Of a stretch of DNA of 64,000 bases, positions 53,783-64,000 are shown piece after piece. The translations under genes and the position numbers were made by a program. Under the pieces are notes generated by a model that worked only from the letters and a program-made list of their open reading frames with translations, was not told where the DNA came from and searched no databases. Origin of the DNA: Neoceratodus forsteri (lineage: Eukaryota > Chordata > Ceratodontiformes > Ceratodontidae); assembly GCA_016271365.2 (NCBI GenBank), contig CM057451.1:369727501-369791500 (forward strand), given 5' to 3'. Every line of letters starts with the position of its first letter. Within the stretch, counting starts at the first letter, position 1.

Positions 53783-54302
53783 ACACATATGCAGCACTGC
53801 TTGAGTACATACTAATCAGACATCCTACAACACATATGCAGCATTGCATGAGTATGCACTAATCAGACATCCTACAACACATATGCAGCACTGCATGAGT
53901 ATGCACTAATCAGACATCCTACAACACATATGCAGCACTGCCTGAGTATGCACTAATCAGACATGATGCCATGCATACTGTACACAGCACTGCATGCGTA
54001 TGCACCAGCTGGACGTGTTACCACACATATACACCACGGCATGAGTATGCACCAGTTGGATGTGTTGCCAAAAATATACATCATTGCACAAGTATGCTCA
54101 ATTCAGACTTGCTGTAACACACACAACACTGCATGTGTATGAACCAGTCAGAAATGCTGTAACACACACACTGCACTGACTGCATACATATGTACCAAGC
54201 AGACATGCTGCAACGCACACACCACTGCATAAGGATACACCAGTTAGACATGCTATAGCAAATACGAAGCACAGCATGCGTATGCACCAATCAGACATCC
54301 TC
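53783..54302. repeat. 47-bp minisatellite, about eleven copies
   Basis: 'cacatatgcagcactgc', 'gagtatgcactaatcagac' and 'catcctacaac' repeat with a period of exactly 47 bp at 53784, 53831, 53878 and 53925. Units to the right diverge and vary in length. The array starts immediately after the A-rich tail of the L2. Confidence 0.9.
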
Positions 54303-54879
54303 AAAGGTTTATTTATTCGACCTATCAGGTCATTACAAAATTATCAATAGAAAAACAGTAACAATTGAATGAATACAAACACAATAAGGCACAGATGTAG
54401 AATATTACAGGCAGTAGTTATGCTAAGCATTGTAACAAATAAGGCGCAAAAATCAATTAATATGTAGCCCACACAAGTCTATTCTGATAATGAGAATAGT
54501 AATATATCATACTTTATTATCATCCATGGTTAATCGTATCTAACACAGTGCAATCTTATACTGAATTTTTTTAAGTACTGACTATTTTTAATTATTATAT
54601 TCTCATTGATAATTCCACTAAGACCACTTTGTAACAAGTAGGTAAAAACCCACACTTAAATTTCAGCCTATTTAATGGGGCAGCAATCAAGGCCAAAAAA
54701 ATGCAATGAGAAGGCCCTCTAGTCAGGTAAAAGAAGCTTCATCAAACATATGTTATCAAAACACAGTTAGCTTTTCAAATACTCTTACAGAGCACACTAT
54801 ATCAAATGGGTACTAAGTGCATTCATTACCTGGGTTCCTAGACATGTAGAGACCCACAGTATGCCAATAGGGCAAAATT
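54303..54879. other. Unassigned AT-rich sequence; possible inverted L2 tail at its left edge
   Basis: 'tttatttattcgacctatca' followed by 'ggtcattacaaaattatc' at 54308 may be an inverted L2 tail. Otherwise I see nothing recognisable. Confidence 0.4.
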
Positions 54880-56012
54880 CCATGGTCCCCCTAAATCCCT
54901 TAGGTGATTTTTAACCAGAATAGCCAGAGTACTAATCTCTCCTGGGTAGAAATTCTGTACTGGTAAAATCTGTAATAATCTCCTAATCAACTCTGAGCCA
55001 TTAGATAAATGGTTCACACACAATAAACTGGTCTTGGACTACAAAAAACTAAAACCATGTTACTGTATTTCTCTGGAGTTATTCTCAGCACCACAAATGA
55101 AAAAAAGTGACACCACTAGTCATCCTCAATAACAAGGGACGTAAATTAGAACAGGTTGAATTAATTATGTACTTTGGTGTTGTCCTAGATAATACTATCT
55201 TTCTGCCTTCATGTCGACTGTATTGTAAGTATGGCAAACAGAAGGCTGGGTGCATTGTATATGAACCGCCTCCGCCTCACTACTGAAGCCATACAGCTTG
55301 TCATTTCCAGTATGGCCTTATCATTTCTTGACTATGGCCTTCCAGTTTCTACAGCCTGGTGTGACTCTGTTTTAAATAGAGTCAGGGTGGTCTATAACAA
55401 GGCTTGTCACCTAGTATTGGGGGCTGACATGCTGGTCCACAGCTGCTCCCTATATTCTCACCAACTGGTTACCCTTTCAGGGCAGAATAAAGTACCAAAC
55501 CTGTCTGCATGCAAAAAAAGCACTGATGGGTCTTACCCCCTGGCTATTCAAAAATGCTTTCACCGATTACCAATAAAACCAATGCCAAGAGTATGACTAG
55601 GAACACCCTAGAAACACCACTTTGGAGAACAAACCTGGGAAACCTCTCCTTTGCTGTATGGGCATCAAAGTGGATGAATGAGTTACCTGAATCCTTGATA
55701 AGTGTCTCAAAAATTGCCCATTTCAAAAAAGCTCTGAGAATTGAACTCACCCTCTGTTCCAAATGTTTCTGCTTTAGTTAATTGGTACACCCAGATCACA
55801 CTGTAACACTTTTATTGATATTGTAATAGATAATTTATGTTCTTGTGTCTAACTGTATCGTATTGTCTGTTTGCTGGCTATACTCTTCTGGAATTGCTTT
55901 TTTTCTCTTACTGTTTGTATGTAACCATATACTGTATCTTTACTCAGGCTTGGAACCTTTGTAAAGGAGCAGTTGTGCTAAAAGATACTTTTCCAAATTA
56001 ATTAAATAAATA
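54880..56012 (+). mobile_element. L2-clade LINE, C-terminal fragment
   Basis: It starts within the RT after motif C (WFTHNKLVLDYKKLK) and continues with ANRRLGALYMNRLRLTTEAI, SFLDYGLPVSTAW, VYNKACHLVLGADMLVHSC and, in another frame, FAVWASKWMNELPESLISVS. The 3' end has 'ggaacctttgtaaaggagc' and ATTAAATAAATAA. Several frame changes. A DIRS follows immediately. Confidence 0.8.
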
Positions 56013-57035
56013 ACAAATCTTCTTCAAGGATCTCTCTTTCATCAGGCCACACCTATGGAACTATAGCCGCCTGGCACTAGAACCACACAGAAACTTTATG
56101 CAATCAGTCCACTAGGGTCTGCCCACAATGATGTCCCATGTTGGCACTTCCCATATAAACTTGGGCACCCGCTTCCCTCCTCAGTTCTTTTCTCACCATC
56201 GACCATACTCGTCCGACCCTCCATGGAAATGCTGCCATTACTGTCAACTGTTTTCTAACTTATCTCACCCTAGTTAACTATCACTTTTTACAAAGTGATT
56301 TTTAGTACCATGTATGTCAACTAAAGAGACATCCAAACTGTTTCAATACTGCAAGTGTGGTAATAAAATATATTTGGGTGACTCACACAATGTCTGCATG
56401 TATTGCCTCAGCTTGGCCCATAACGTGAAGAACTGCCAGATCTGCAAAAAATTCAACACTGAAACCCAGCGACACCAACAGAAGGCTTTAGAAATGCACC
56501 TTCTGAAGCAGCAGGTAGCCAGAATGGACAAAGAGCTCCACCATGACACCGGCCAACTACTTGGGCTCTCACGCATCCAATTCCCAAAAGAAGAGCTTGG
56601 GGCAGCACAAACAGAAGCACTGAGAGAGGGAGCACAGCAAGGACAAGGCCTCTCTGGTTTGGTCATGGTCGCCCTTCCACTCCACTGTATTCACTTCAGC
56701 ACCATCGACCACTCCAGCGGCAACACCACCATCTGCCCTGATCATTGAACCTCCCAGATCTGGGCAGGCTAAGAGCACCACCAGGTCTATGATGGCTGGT
56801 GAGTCACCATCGATGTCAAGGACTGCACCTCCCCCGTTGACACCATCTGACATTCCAGTCGATCACATGGGCGCCGATGTGCAGGCAGTACTCTCATTCT
56901 TCACAGACTTTCTTAAATGCCTGCTACCTCCTCCTCCTGTACAAGGAGAGACACTGATGGGGTCTGCACAGCAAACTCTGGCTTTGAAGCCTGCTAAGTC
57001 GACGTGCCAGCTTCACAGACCATTGCTGTAAGTAT
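56013..57035 (+). mobile_element. DIRS retrotransposon, 5' end and gag, truncated
   Basis: The leader 'caggccacacctatggaa' matches the DIRS terminal sequence at 3817. The gag-like frame starts at 56314. Sequence similarity to DIRS ends near 57035, before any pol region, so this copy is 3'-truncated. Confidence 0.65.
56314..57031 (+). pseudogene. DIRS gag-like protein
   Basis: ATG 56314 opens a 144-residue frame. The N-terminus has a cysteine/histidine array: YCKCGNKIYLGDSHNVCMYC then LSLAHNVKNCQICKKF. The same spacing occurs in the DIRS gag at 62887 (CLKCGDIFAKADKHDLCVVC), which supports a conserved zinc-binding element. An arginine- and glutamine-rich helix (TETQRHQQKALEMHLLKQQV) follows. 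The frame closes at 56748 and related sequence goes on in another frame at 56789-57031 (AVLSFFTDFLKCLLPP). Gag would package the element RNA. The start is supported by an in-frame leader without another ATG. Confidence 0.65.
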
Positions 57036-57754
57036 TATTTGAGGCATCAACACCCCTGTGGAAACAACAAAATATGTATATTAAGCTCCAGCCACTGCTG
57101 CTACATTCAGAGCAGTGGTGTTGTCCATGTCATTAAATGGGCGGAATACCCATGAGAACTTGTGCGTGCTCAATTGGGACCCGCGTAACACTTCCAGATT
57201 CAGAACTAAGTTTCAGAAGTGTTTTAAAATATAAATATTGCTCTTATAATGTTCATCATAACAGCCCCTGACTCCCGCAGCATCATTGAAAGGTATGTGG
57301 GGATGGGAGAGGGCTGCAGCCTAACTTTGCAGGTCACCTTAAATACTATTGTGATTTAAAGTGACAGTGCTGAATAAAGTGCTAAGTGATACACATGGTA
57401 CAAAGCTAACCATTCACAGAAAGGTTGCTAAGGTTTAAAACCATTTCACATGCCATGGCTCAGACATCAATACATACTGTAATAAGGATATAGGAAGTCT
57501 TGCTGTATGCCAGTATCACTGCTCATAATCCATAAAAATACTAAGTGCTGACTGCATACATTCAGGCTAGAAAGCACCAAACTTCACTTGCAATACCATT
57601 TTAAGCACATCCAATAGGAAAGCTTCTGTGAAATTGTTGGCTAAAACAACAATATTTCTGGACTGTTTCCATTTTAGAAATTTAGAGCCTATATAAAAAG
57701 AGGGCAGATTAATCTTTATAAATTTGGTGATATTGGCATCTTACAAAAATTACA
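57036..57754. other. Unassigned AT-rich sequence
   Basis: I see no gene or structured repeat. Confidence 0.5.
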
Positions 57755-57860
57755 TAAAATGTATATTTTATTTTTATGTTTTGGTAACTGGGTAAGGCCC
57801 CCTAGGCACAAGTGCCTGTTTTCAGGGGTGACCTGGGAGCACTGGGGGGGGGGGGGTTAT
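57755..57860 (-). mobile_element. L2-type LINE 3' tail
   Basis: 'gttttggtaactgggtaagg', 'cccctaggcacaagtgcctg' and 'ttttcaggggtgacctggga' form the inverted tail module. A 12-base G run follows. Non-coding; the 5' extent is uncertain. Confidence 0.6.
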
Positions 57861-58389
57861 AATGGTCAGAATAAATACTTAAAATACCATTGGAATCAGA
57901 GCACATATATCTCAGTGTTAAACAGCCATGAGCAGCCTTATGACAAGACATCCTTATCCAGAAATCTTTATTACAAGAATATTTGTAAAGGACTGTACTG
58001 TTATAAAACTGTGCAGAAATCATCTCTGACTAAATCTGCACAGTTATATATTAAGATTCATTGCAAAAAACACAATTATTTTATTTAAAAAAAAAAGTGT
58101 TGCCATAAAGACAGAGTAGCACTGTTTTTAAAAACACACATGACAATGCAAAACCGTATACTACTAAAACAACCTAAAACAAGGAGGTCAAAATGTCGAA
58201 ATATGCTCATGGTAAAAAAAGGAATTTTTCACAGTATAGCATCACAACACTAGAATATGCAAAACAACTGTTATAAGAACATAACTGTTATTTTAAGAAG
58301 GTCTGAACTAAATGGACATTGAAGTTTCAGAGACTATCAAGTACCCCAAAAGAAAATAAGTTCAATGTGATCATTCAGCGATGTGGCCC
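57861..58389. other. Unassigned AT-rich sequence
   Basis: Possibly more of the L2 3' region; nothing else recognised. Confidence 0.45.
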
Positions 58390-58790
58390 TCAAATAAGGG
58401 AATCTGAATTCTCGCACCCCCAACCCCACCCTTGTGGTCCACAATGAACTTTTTGGATGCCACAAAAACTGAACACATGCTCACTTGGGTCATACACATT
58501 CTTAATGTGTTTTGCCAGTGCATTATTTTGCCCTTTTATTCTTACAGTTCTCAAAAGTTCTCTGATTCTTACTTTGAAGGCCCTGTTTGGTTTCCCTATG
58601 TAAAACGCACCACACAGCCACATAGCCAGATAGACAATACTTTGAGTATTACAATTAACACATTTTTGAATCTGGTACGTTTTATCCACTTTAAGAGAGC
58701 CAAAAGTATCTGTTCTGAGTACAGATGAACAAAACGCACAGTGTCCACACTGACAGCATCCCACCTTTTTGACTTTTATCAGTAATTATA
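58390..58790 (-). pseudogene. PLE GIY-YIG endonuclease fragment
   Basis: The minus-strand frame 58764-58390 contains CCQCGHCAFCSSVLRTDTF, YQIQKCVNCNTQSIVYLAMW and CGAFYIGKPNRAFKVRIREL, i.e. a cysteine-rich lead-in and a GIY-YIG core (IVYLAMW ... FYIGKP), then NNALAKHIKNVYDP. The usual 'YIGKT' has proline here. No RT is found beside it. It is a third, distinct PLE lineage in this window, and the fragment is short. Confidence 0.75.
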
Positions 58791-60519
58791 CTCTGCTTTC
58801 CCTCCTCCATTTATTAAAAAAAAGTCTGTTTTTGTTGTTCCCCACAAATAATTATGCCCATATCACTTCTGTTTAATTAAGGAATTTATCTGGTTGAGTT
58901 TGCTGCGTTTTATTCATTTAACTTATAAAACAGAGATGTGGCACTCTGGTTTTTCAGCTCGAGAGTGAAATCAGAGGAGGAGGAGGAGGAGAGTGCTGCC
59001 ACTCTGGTTTTTGTTTAAGACTGTAAACAAAACTCATGAGGATCAGTGAGGTAATAATTAAGCAAAACTGGTAGGTAGGTCTTGAGTGAAACAAGGGGAG
59101 TCAAAAGCAAACATTTTTTAAAACGAGAGAACAGGGGTTGTGATTGAATGATGGCACAGCTGTAGTCAATTGCCAGTTTGATTGACAGCTTATCTATATT
59201 ATAGAGGCCCATACTACATGATTTGCCGTGTAAGCTGTGCAATATGGGAAATATCAGTGCTGATTTTTGATTTACCATAAAACCTGACATTTTCACTGTC
59301 AAATAATTTTCACTACTTGGGTGAAGCACTGATTTGCATGAAAATAAATTTGTACTAATTGGCATTTTTCACGTTTTTTTTCCATTATAGTGAATGTTGT
59401 GATAGTGATGTAACGCTGAAATAAATTTATGCAATTATGGTAGCATTTGCATGTGTGCTAACATTACTTTGTGTGAAAATAACTAGTTTTGCAGTATATT
59501 CATATCGCCCAGTTATATGTATTTATAAAATTGGAAGAAAATTCACGGGCTTTTGATTGTATAAGAAACACTTTTTGCTGTGCCCTTATCCAACCATAAT
59601 GTAACAACCATTCTTAGTTAGGCTAGCAAGGATGCTGCACAGCCAGAAATCCATACCTCCCATTCCATTACTTTCCAATGAGTGCCTGCTCGTCACACAC
59701 CTGACCCCCCCCACCAGCCGTGCAGCTCGTCCTCATCATATAGGCAGAAGTTCTGTCTAAACAACTTTATCATTAAAAGCTCAATTGAATAATGTGGTAT
59801 CTCTGCTTTTCTCACTGCTGCCATTTCTCCAGTGTCTGGTCCTCCTTCTTTTCTTGGCTGTCATTTCTGCAGTCTCCGGTTCCCTTCCCCACAGTCTCCA
59901 ACCTCCCCCCCCCTTTACCATTATTCCATTGTGCCAGGCATTTTCCATATAATTTTAAAGCCAGCAGGCTGATCATGAAAACCACAATGATCAGGAATCC
60001 ACTCACTCATATTTCAGTGCCGTAGGTAAAAGCACAAAGTACAAAGCGCTCACTACAGTGGCTGCAGAGGGACACGCTCGCTTCCAATCATACCAGCCAC
60101 TTGCTGTGAATACAAAACGATGCTGCAAAGAGGAAAGCAAGTAAAAAACATTAAACAATGTAAAATACACAAAGAAAGGCTTTCTGTCTGTGTATGTGGG
60201 ATGGGGGGGGTGTTGACCAGAGAAACAGCATAAGACATGCTATCACAGAAACGGGGCACTCTATTGCAAAAGAAACCCTGAAAGAAACAGAGCAAAAATA
60301 AATACATAAGACTTCCAACAATTTCATTGGGTGGGGGTGGGGTGGGGTTGGGGACAAGATAGACACACACATCACCTCCCAGAAATGTAAACAGCATTCT
60401 GTAGCTCTGCAGTAAAAGGAACTATTTTCTTCAAAACAGGAAAAAAAGTGAAAAATAAATACATTTTACTTTTAAAACTGCACTAAATTGTTGAGACTCT
60501 ATTTTGAAAATGTTCTACC
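58791..60519. other. Unassigned sequence, 1.7 kb
   Basis: A short near-repeat 'ccactctggttttt/gcactctggtttttcag' brackets a GGA microsatellite near 58973-58993. Otherwise no feature recognised; short frames on both strands lack domains. Confidence 0.45.
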
Positions 60520-60687
60520 CATTTTATAATGGAATAAGACACTCCAAGGTGTGGTATAGCTGGTACGAGCATGTCCCAGATGCCGGAGGCACTCGGCACA
60601 AGCGCCTTGTGCCTCATTATGCATCTGGGCAGTGCTCTTTTCAGGCCATTAACCACACCTTGTTGTGTCTTATTCCTTATATAAAAG
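60520..60687. repeat. Foldback palindrome, about 83-85-bp arms
   Basis: Arms 60520-60602 and 60603-60687 pair through 'ggaataagacac', 'aaggtgtggt', 'cccagatgc' and 'ggcacaag' and their complements, meeting at a small GC-rich centre (gcgc). There is little or no spacer. Probably the remains of a non-autonomous DNA element. Confidence 0.7.
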
Positions 60688-61127
60688 GAGTCAAGAAGCT
60701 GCCTCACATACTGCTCTCAATTGGATGGACAAGGTCACTTGCCATGCCTAAATGTACTAATACATACACCCTGTTGTATTTTCTGTGCCAGAATTTATAA
60801 TACTTGAGCTGAAGCATAAAATGAAAAGGCTATTGGTAAGTATAAGGGTGCTGGATTTCTTATATGTGTTCCTTGCAGCAGGTCTTCAACAGCTTTTTTG
60901 GGGGTATTGAGTGCTTCAGGTCTGGGGGGTCAGAGGGAGGGAGGTGGTCACATCCAAATGTGTGTGTGGTACTTCATTGAGTGCTCCAGGTTGTTTTGGG
61001 GGGGATGTTTGCCTCCAATGGTGTTTTGTTAGTAGGTATTGCATGCTCTAAGACTGCTGGGGGGTTATTCCAATGGTATTCAGGCTGTATGCCTCTGGAG
61101 ATATATAGATGTCCCCTCCCACCTTAA
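60688..61127. other. Unassigned G/T-rich sequence
   Basis: A loose repeat of 'tgagtgctccaggttgt'-like and 'ggggg' phrases occurs at 60910-61070. No gene. Confidence 0.45.
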
Positions 61128-61230
61128 GTATACAGCTTGAATTGGAAGGTACACAACTTTAATTGGGAGGCACACAGCTTTAATTAGAAGGTACACAGCT
61201 TTAGTTGGGAGGTATGCAGCTTTAAAGAGC
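61128..61230. repeat. 21-bp minisatellite, nearly five copies
   Basis: Units of exactly 21 bp start at 61128, 61149, 61170, 61191 and 61212 (type 'gtacacagctttaattggga'), each with one to four differences. Confidence 0.9.
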
Positions 61231-61404
61231 TAATAGTGCAAAAAATAGCAGGCAGACAACTTTAGTAACTTTTAAAAGTAATCTCTGATTACTTTTTAGT
61301 TCAGAAATTAATTGTTTTTCTATGTGCTTAGTAAATGGTTTTCTACCCAGTAGTATTAGGTATGATTTGAAAAGCAATGCTTTACCTCGAAGAAGACATA
61401 TCTT

Positions 61405-61570
61405 TTTATTTTATTTATTTATTCATTTGGTAACCAGGTTTGTGCACTGATCTGAGGACCTTTTTCAGAAATGGCATGAGCCAGAAACTTGCACAAACAG
61501 TGTAAAATACAGCAAGAGAAAAGTGTGGATCATGCAGGGAACAGAACAGGGAATCCAGTGTAGGTCAAGT
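61405..61570 (-). mobile_element. L2-type LINE 3' tail
   Basis: 'tttatttatttattcatttg' and 'gtaaccaggtttgtgcactg', then 'gacctttttcagaaatggc', give the inverse of the tail at 53700-53782 ('atccctgaaaaagg ... cccagttacc'). Non-coding. Confidence 0.6.
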
Positions 61571-62240
61571 TAAAAGAGAAAATACAAGGTAAACAGTACC
61601 AGATACATCACCAATTTAGCATACAAAGGTATATAACATTTAGGTAAAGAGGTAGAGTTGCTCCATCATTCAGCAATAGGAATAACAATAGTATTCAAGG
61701 CGGGACAAGACAGTGAAGCACTGGGGGGGTAAGGGGTAAAGGTGGGCTGCAAGGGAGGTGCAGCCATGCTAGTGGCCTGTGGGCAGATGCAGGTCATGGG
61801 GGACAGAAAGTGCATTCTTAATAGGGAATTTAGATTTAGAGGGGGGTTGGGGGAACTTAGGGAGGAGGGGTGATCGTTCCATAGTGATGGTCCGGCTGCT
61901 GAAAAGTCTCTTAGGCCTATCCTCCCACTACATCATCAGCGTGTGGCCCCACTCATTATTACATCTCAAGCCCTGCTGCCTGATTGGCAACATGCGTCAC
62001 AAATTACCAGTCAAGCAGCAGGAGACTGTCTCTTCCTGGTTACTAGTGATGTCACCGTTAATGAAATTACAATGCTGATGAGGTATAAGGAGGAATAGAA
62101 CTAACTGTATCAGTCTCCAGGTACAGGGCTGTTGTACACATTACACCTAGTATTGTCAGGTAGAAAATCTTCTAATTAACAACACAGAAAAAAAAAATAC
62201 CTCAGATATAAGAAGTGATGGCTGACTACTTCTGAAAGTT
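61571..62240. other. Unassigned sequence
   Basis: It may include more of the L2 3' region on its left. No domain in the frame at 61779-62078. Confidence 0.45.
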
Positions 62241-62886
62241 ACTAATTATTCTAGCCCCAGGTATTCTTCTATATTCCTAACTCTCCGCAGTCAGCCTCCT
62301 AAGCAGAGCTGCCCAGAGAAAATGGAACTATATGCAAATGATAGAACTATCATTGGCTTGTGACACATAATCAAACTGCTGCCCTTATCAGCTGCAACGT
62401 TCCACCAACGTATCAGATTTCTTTCTCCACCTGACAAGTCAAGACGCCCAGGAGACTTCCCATATCAGTCGTTCCTTGTGGTTCTTCAATGAATACAAGT
62501 AGTTTCTTATATTATTATTATTCTAACTGCTGCCTTTATTTTCTCTTTATTACCTTAATGTTAGTTTAGTTAGCATTATTTAGTGTTGTTTCGATTTATT
62601 TTCTCGGTTCCTCATGGTTCGGTATAACCGTTGGGGAACCGGGTCTTAGTACTCTTTACAGAATCTTTATTTACTAATTCCACTATTTAGTTTAACTATT
62701 TTACGATGTTTAAGTTTAAATAATTTTTGTATTTGAAACCGCCAACCCAGTTTCTGTGAACCACTAAACCGGTTCTGATGCTTCGGTTCATTATCGAAAC
62801 TTTCATCGGTTCCTAAAACGACTGCAAAAAAAATTAAAAATTGGGAAATCTTTATTACGGTTCTTGTTTTTCTTCATCGGTTGACT
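62241..62886 (+). mobile_element. DIRS 5' terminal and leader region (probable)
   Basis: This segment lies directly upstream of a DIRS-type gag and occupies the position of the terminal repeat and leader, as at 56013-56313. 'ggttcctcatggttcggtat' and several other 'cggtt' words recur between 62600 and 62880. The exact start of the element is not visible, and the partner inverted repeat would lie beyond the window. Confidence 0.45.
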
Positions 62887-63343
62887 ATGGCAGAAAAGCC
62901 TAAGAAAATGACTGGAACCCCTGGGTTTAAAAACTGCCTTAAATGTGGGGACATTTTTGCAAAAGCAGACAAGCACGATTTATGTGTGGTCTGCCTGGTG
63001 AATGATCATTTTTCAGTAGATTGTGATATCTACAAATCATTCCCACAAAAGAACAGTAGAAAAGAGACTTGAAAGACTACAAAAAAGATTAGAGAAGGGT
63101 ATTATGGGTTCTGACCAACCCACATCCTCTAAGTCTGCGGTTGAAACCGCTGTCTCTTCTTTAAGCAGCCCTGATAAGGGTGAAACAGCTACTGTAAAAA
63201 GGATGGGTGATCCGGCTATCTCTCCGGTTCCCTCTAAGAAAACCAAAAAGACAAAGCATGTTGATCCCCTGGCAGATAAGCCAAAAGGGGTTTCATCTAT
63301 GCCTTACAGCCTGCCATCATCTGAGAGATTGCCTAGGCCATGA
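62887..63343 (+). pseudogene. DIRS gag-like protein, N-terminal parts
   Basis: ATG 62887 begins MAEKPKKMTGTPGFKN and the cysteine/histidine array CLKCGDIFAKADKHDLCVVC then LVNDHFSVDCDIYKSF, like the gag at 56314. The frame stops at 63070-63072, but sequence continues in the next frame from about 63040 (VEKRLERLQKRLEKGIMG, a basic helix) to 63343, with a proline/lysine-rich, nuclear-signal-like SKKTKKTKHVDPL. A one-base change near 63040 would explain the break. The function is inferred from position and from the shared zinc-binding pattern. Confidence 0.6.
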
Positions 63344-64000
63344 AGGTCATACAGGCTTTGCAGGGTTTAATACCTAGTCCAACCTTTCCAGCAGTGGTTC
63401 AAACCCCGGTTGCCCCTTCCTCTGAACCAAATCCATCTCAGGATATGATGGAATTTGAAGAGTACGATTTACCTGAAATGGATGAAGGTGAGCCTATTGA
63501 ACCAGTGATCTCACCAGAGCAGGAGTTTGGTCCTCCCTCTAGACCAGAGGATTTTTCCTCTCATTTTTCCTTTGTAAGGAAAATAGTGGATGCCCTTGAC
63601 CTGACTACCACAGAGGTCATAGAAGATGAAGAAGAGACTGAATATATGGAGATGATGGGGTTAACACCCACAAAGAAAATTCTCCCTATAAACAAGTACT
63701 TTAAAAAAGGCTTGTTTAAAATCCTGCAGACTCCAAATTCTATTCCACCTCTGGACAAGAAGACAGATAAGAAGTACCAACTGGACAGACAAGGGGCTGA
63801 ATTCCTCTTCTCTCACCCTGATCATCAGGGGATAGTCCAGGGGATAGTCCAGCAAGCAGCCTGTGAGAAGGCGAGGGTTCCTTTAACTTCTCACTCACCT
63901 GAGAAGGACTCTCGCAAAATAGACAGTATGTCAAAGAAGGATTATTTAGCTGCTTCACTAGGAGTAAGACAGGCTAATTACCAAACTTACTCAGCACAGT
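63340..64000 (+). CDS. DIRS gag-like protein, middle part, open at the window edge
   Basis: From ATG 63340 the frame is open for 220 codons and leaves the window without a stop. It is the same frame as 62887-63072 and differs from the middle segment, so the gag reading appears to need two compensating shifts, or this is a separate ORF. Composition changes from proline-rich (SPTFPAVVQTPVAPSSEPNP) to acidic (MMEFEEYDLPEMDEGEPIEP), then mixed, with DRQGAEFLFSHPDHQG and SKKDYLAASLGVRQANYQTY. The tail resembles the capsid-like region of DIRS gag only in general composition. A 12-bp motif 'gggatagtccag' is repeated in tandem near 63830-63852. Confidence 0.55.
   Translation, partial: MKVIQALQGLIPSPTFPAVVQTPVAPSSEPNPSQDMMEFEEYDLPEMDEGEPIEPVISPEQEFGPPSRPEDFSSHFSFVRKIVDALDLTTTEVIEDEEETEYMEMMGLTPTKKILPINKYFKKGLFKILQTPNSIPPLDKKTDKKYQLDRQGAEFLFSHPDHQGIVQGIVQQAACEKARVPLTSHSPEKDSRKIDSMSKKDYLAASLGVRQANYQTYSAQ

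Noticed and set aside
53783..54302. CRISPR-like regularly spaced repeat
   Set aside because: The units are contiguous without unique spacers, and the context is a vertebrate-type genome full of retrotransposons.
54081..54304. Repeated minus-strand frames resembling a cysteine-rich repeat protein
   Set aside because: They are translations of the 47-bp minisatellite.

Overview
The window looks like intergenic DNA from a large, repeat-rich vertebrate genome. I found no host protein-coding gene, tRNA or rRNA. The content is retrotransposons and their debris: L2-clade and CR1-clade LINEs, Penelope-like elements (PLEs) with GIY-YIG endonucleases, DIRS-type tyrosine-recombinase retrotransposons, an LTR-retroelement gag relic, a solo LTR, MIR-like SINEs, non-autonomous DNA elements and several minisatellites. 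DIRS, PLE, CR1, L2 and MIR-like SINEs together fit an amphibian best (a caecilian is plausible), but a lungfish or another large-genome vertebrate cannot be excluded. This taxonomic guess is inference; no taxon-specific gene is present.

Layout. 0-7 kb: DIRS remnants on the minus strand (terminal repeats, tyrosine recombinase, RNase H and the end of the RT) broken up by an L2 3' tail and tandem repeats. 7-9 kb: CR1 3' ends and microsatellites. 9-12.07 kb: a nearly full-length but decayed L2 LINE. 12.58-15.77 kb: a PLE insertion with ~1.2-kb inverted arms around a GIY-YIG domain and a 12-bp target duplication. 16-23.9 kb: mostly unassigned sequence with a TTAA-flanked MITE, an L2 tail, a CR1 fragment, two MIR-like SINEs and a 37-bp palindrome. 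24-26.3 kb: an L2 copy with an open 390-codon RT segment inserted into a CR1. 26.3-29.8 kb: a minisatellite and an unresolved block split by an L2 fragment. 29.8-36.6 kb: two head-to-head CR1 copies; the plus-strand one is near full length (ORF1 esterase, endonuclease, RT) and carries four nested insertions (a hAT-like MITE, a foldback element, an L2 tail and a solo LTR). 36.6-40.5 kb: an LTR-like segment with a possible primer-binding site and a gag pseudogene, interrupted by L2 tails. 41.6-50.8 kb: a ~265-bp direct repeat pair bracketing a PLE (tandem pseudo-LTRs, RT, GIY-YIG) and the best-preserved L2, whose ORF2 has one in-frame TGA and a 2A-like NPGP motif. 51.6-57 kb: two more L2 copies, a 47-bp minisatellite and a DIRS gag. 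57-62 kb: a PLE endonuclease relic, a foldback palindrome and a 21-bp minisatellite. 62.2-64 kb: the 5' part of a DIRS element whose gag frame is still open at the window edge.

The elements do not form a pathway. They record successive nested insertions. Most coding regions carry stops, frameshifts or lost catalytic residues. The best candidates for recent activity are the L2 at about 44.9-49.7 kb, the PLE at 12.6-15.8 kb and the DIRS at 62.2 kb onward.
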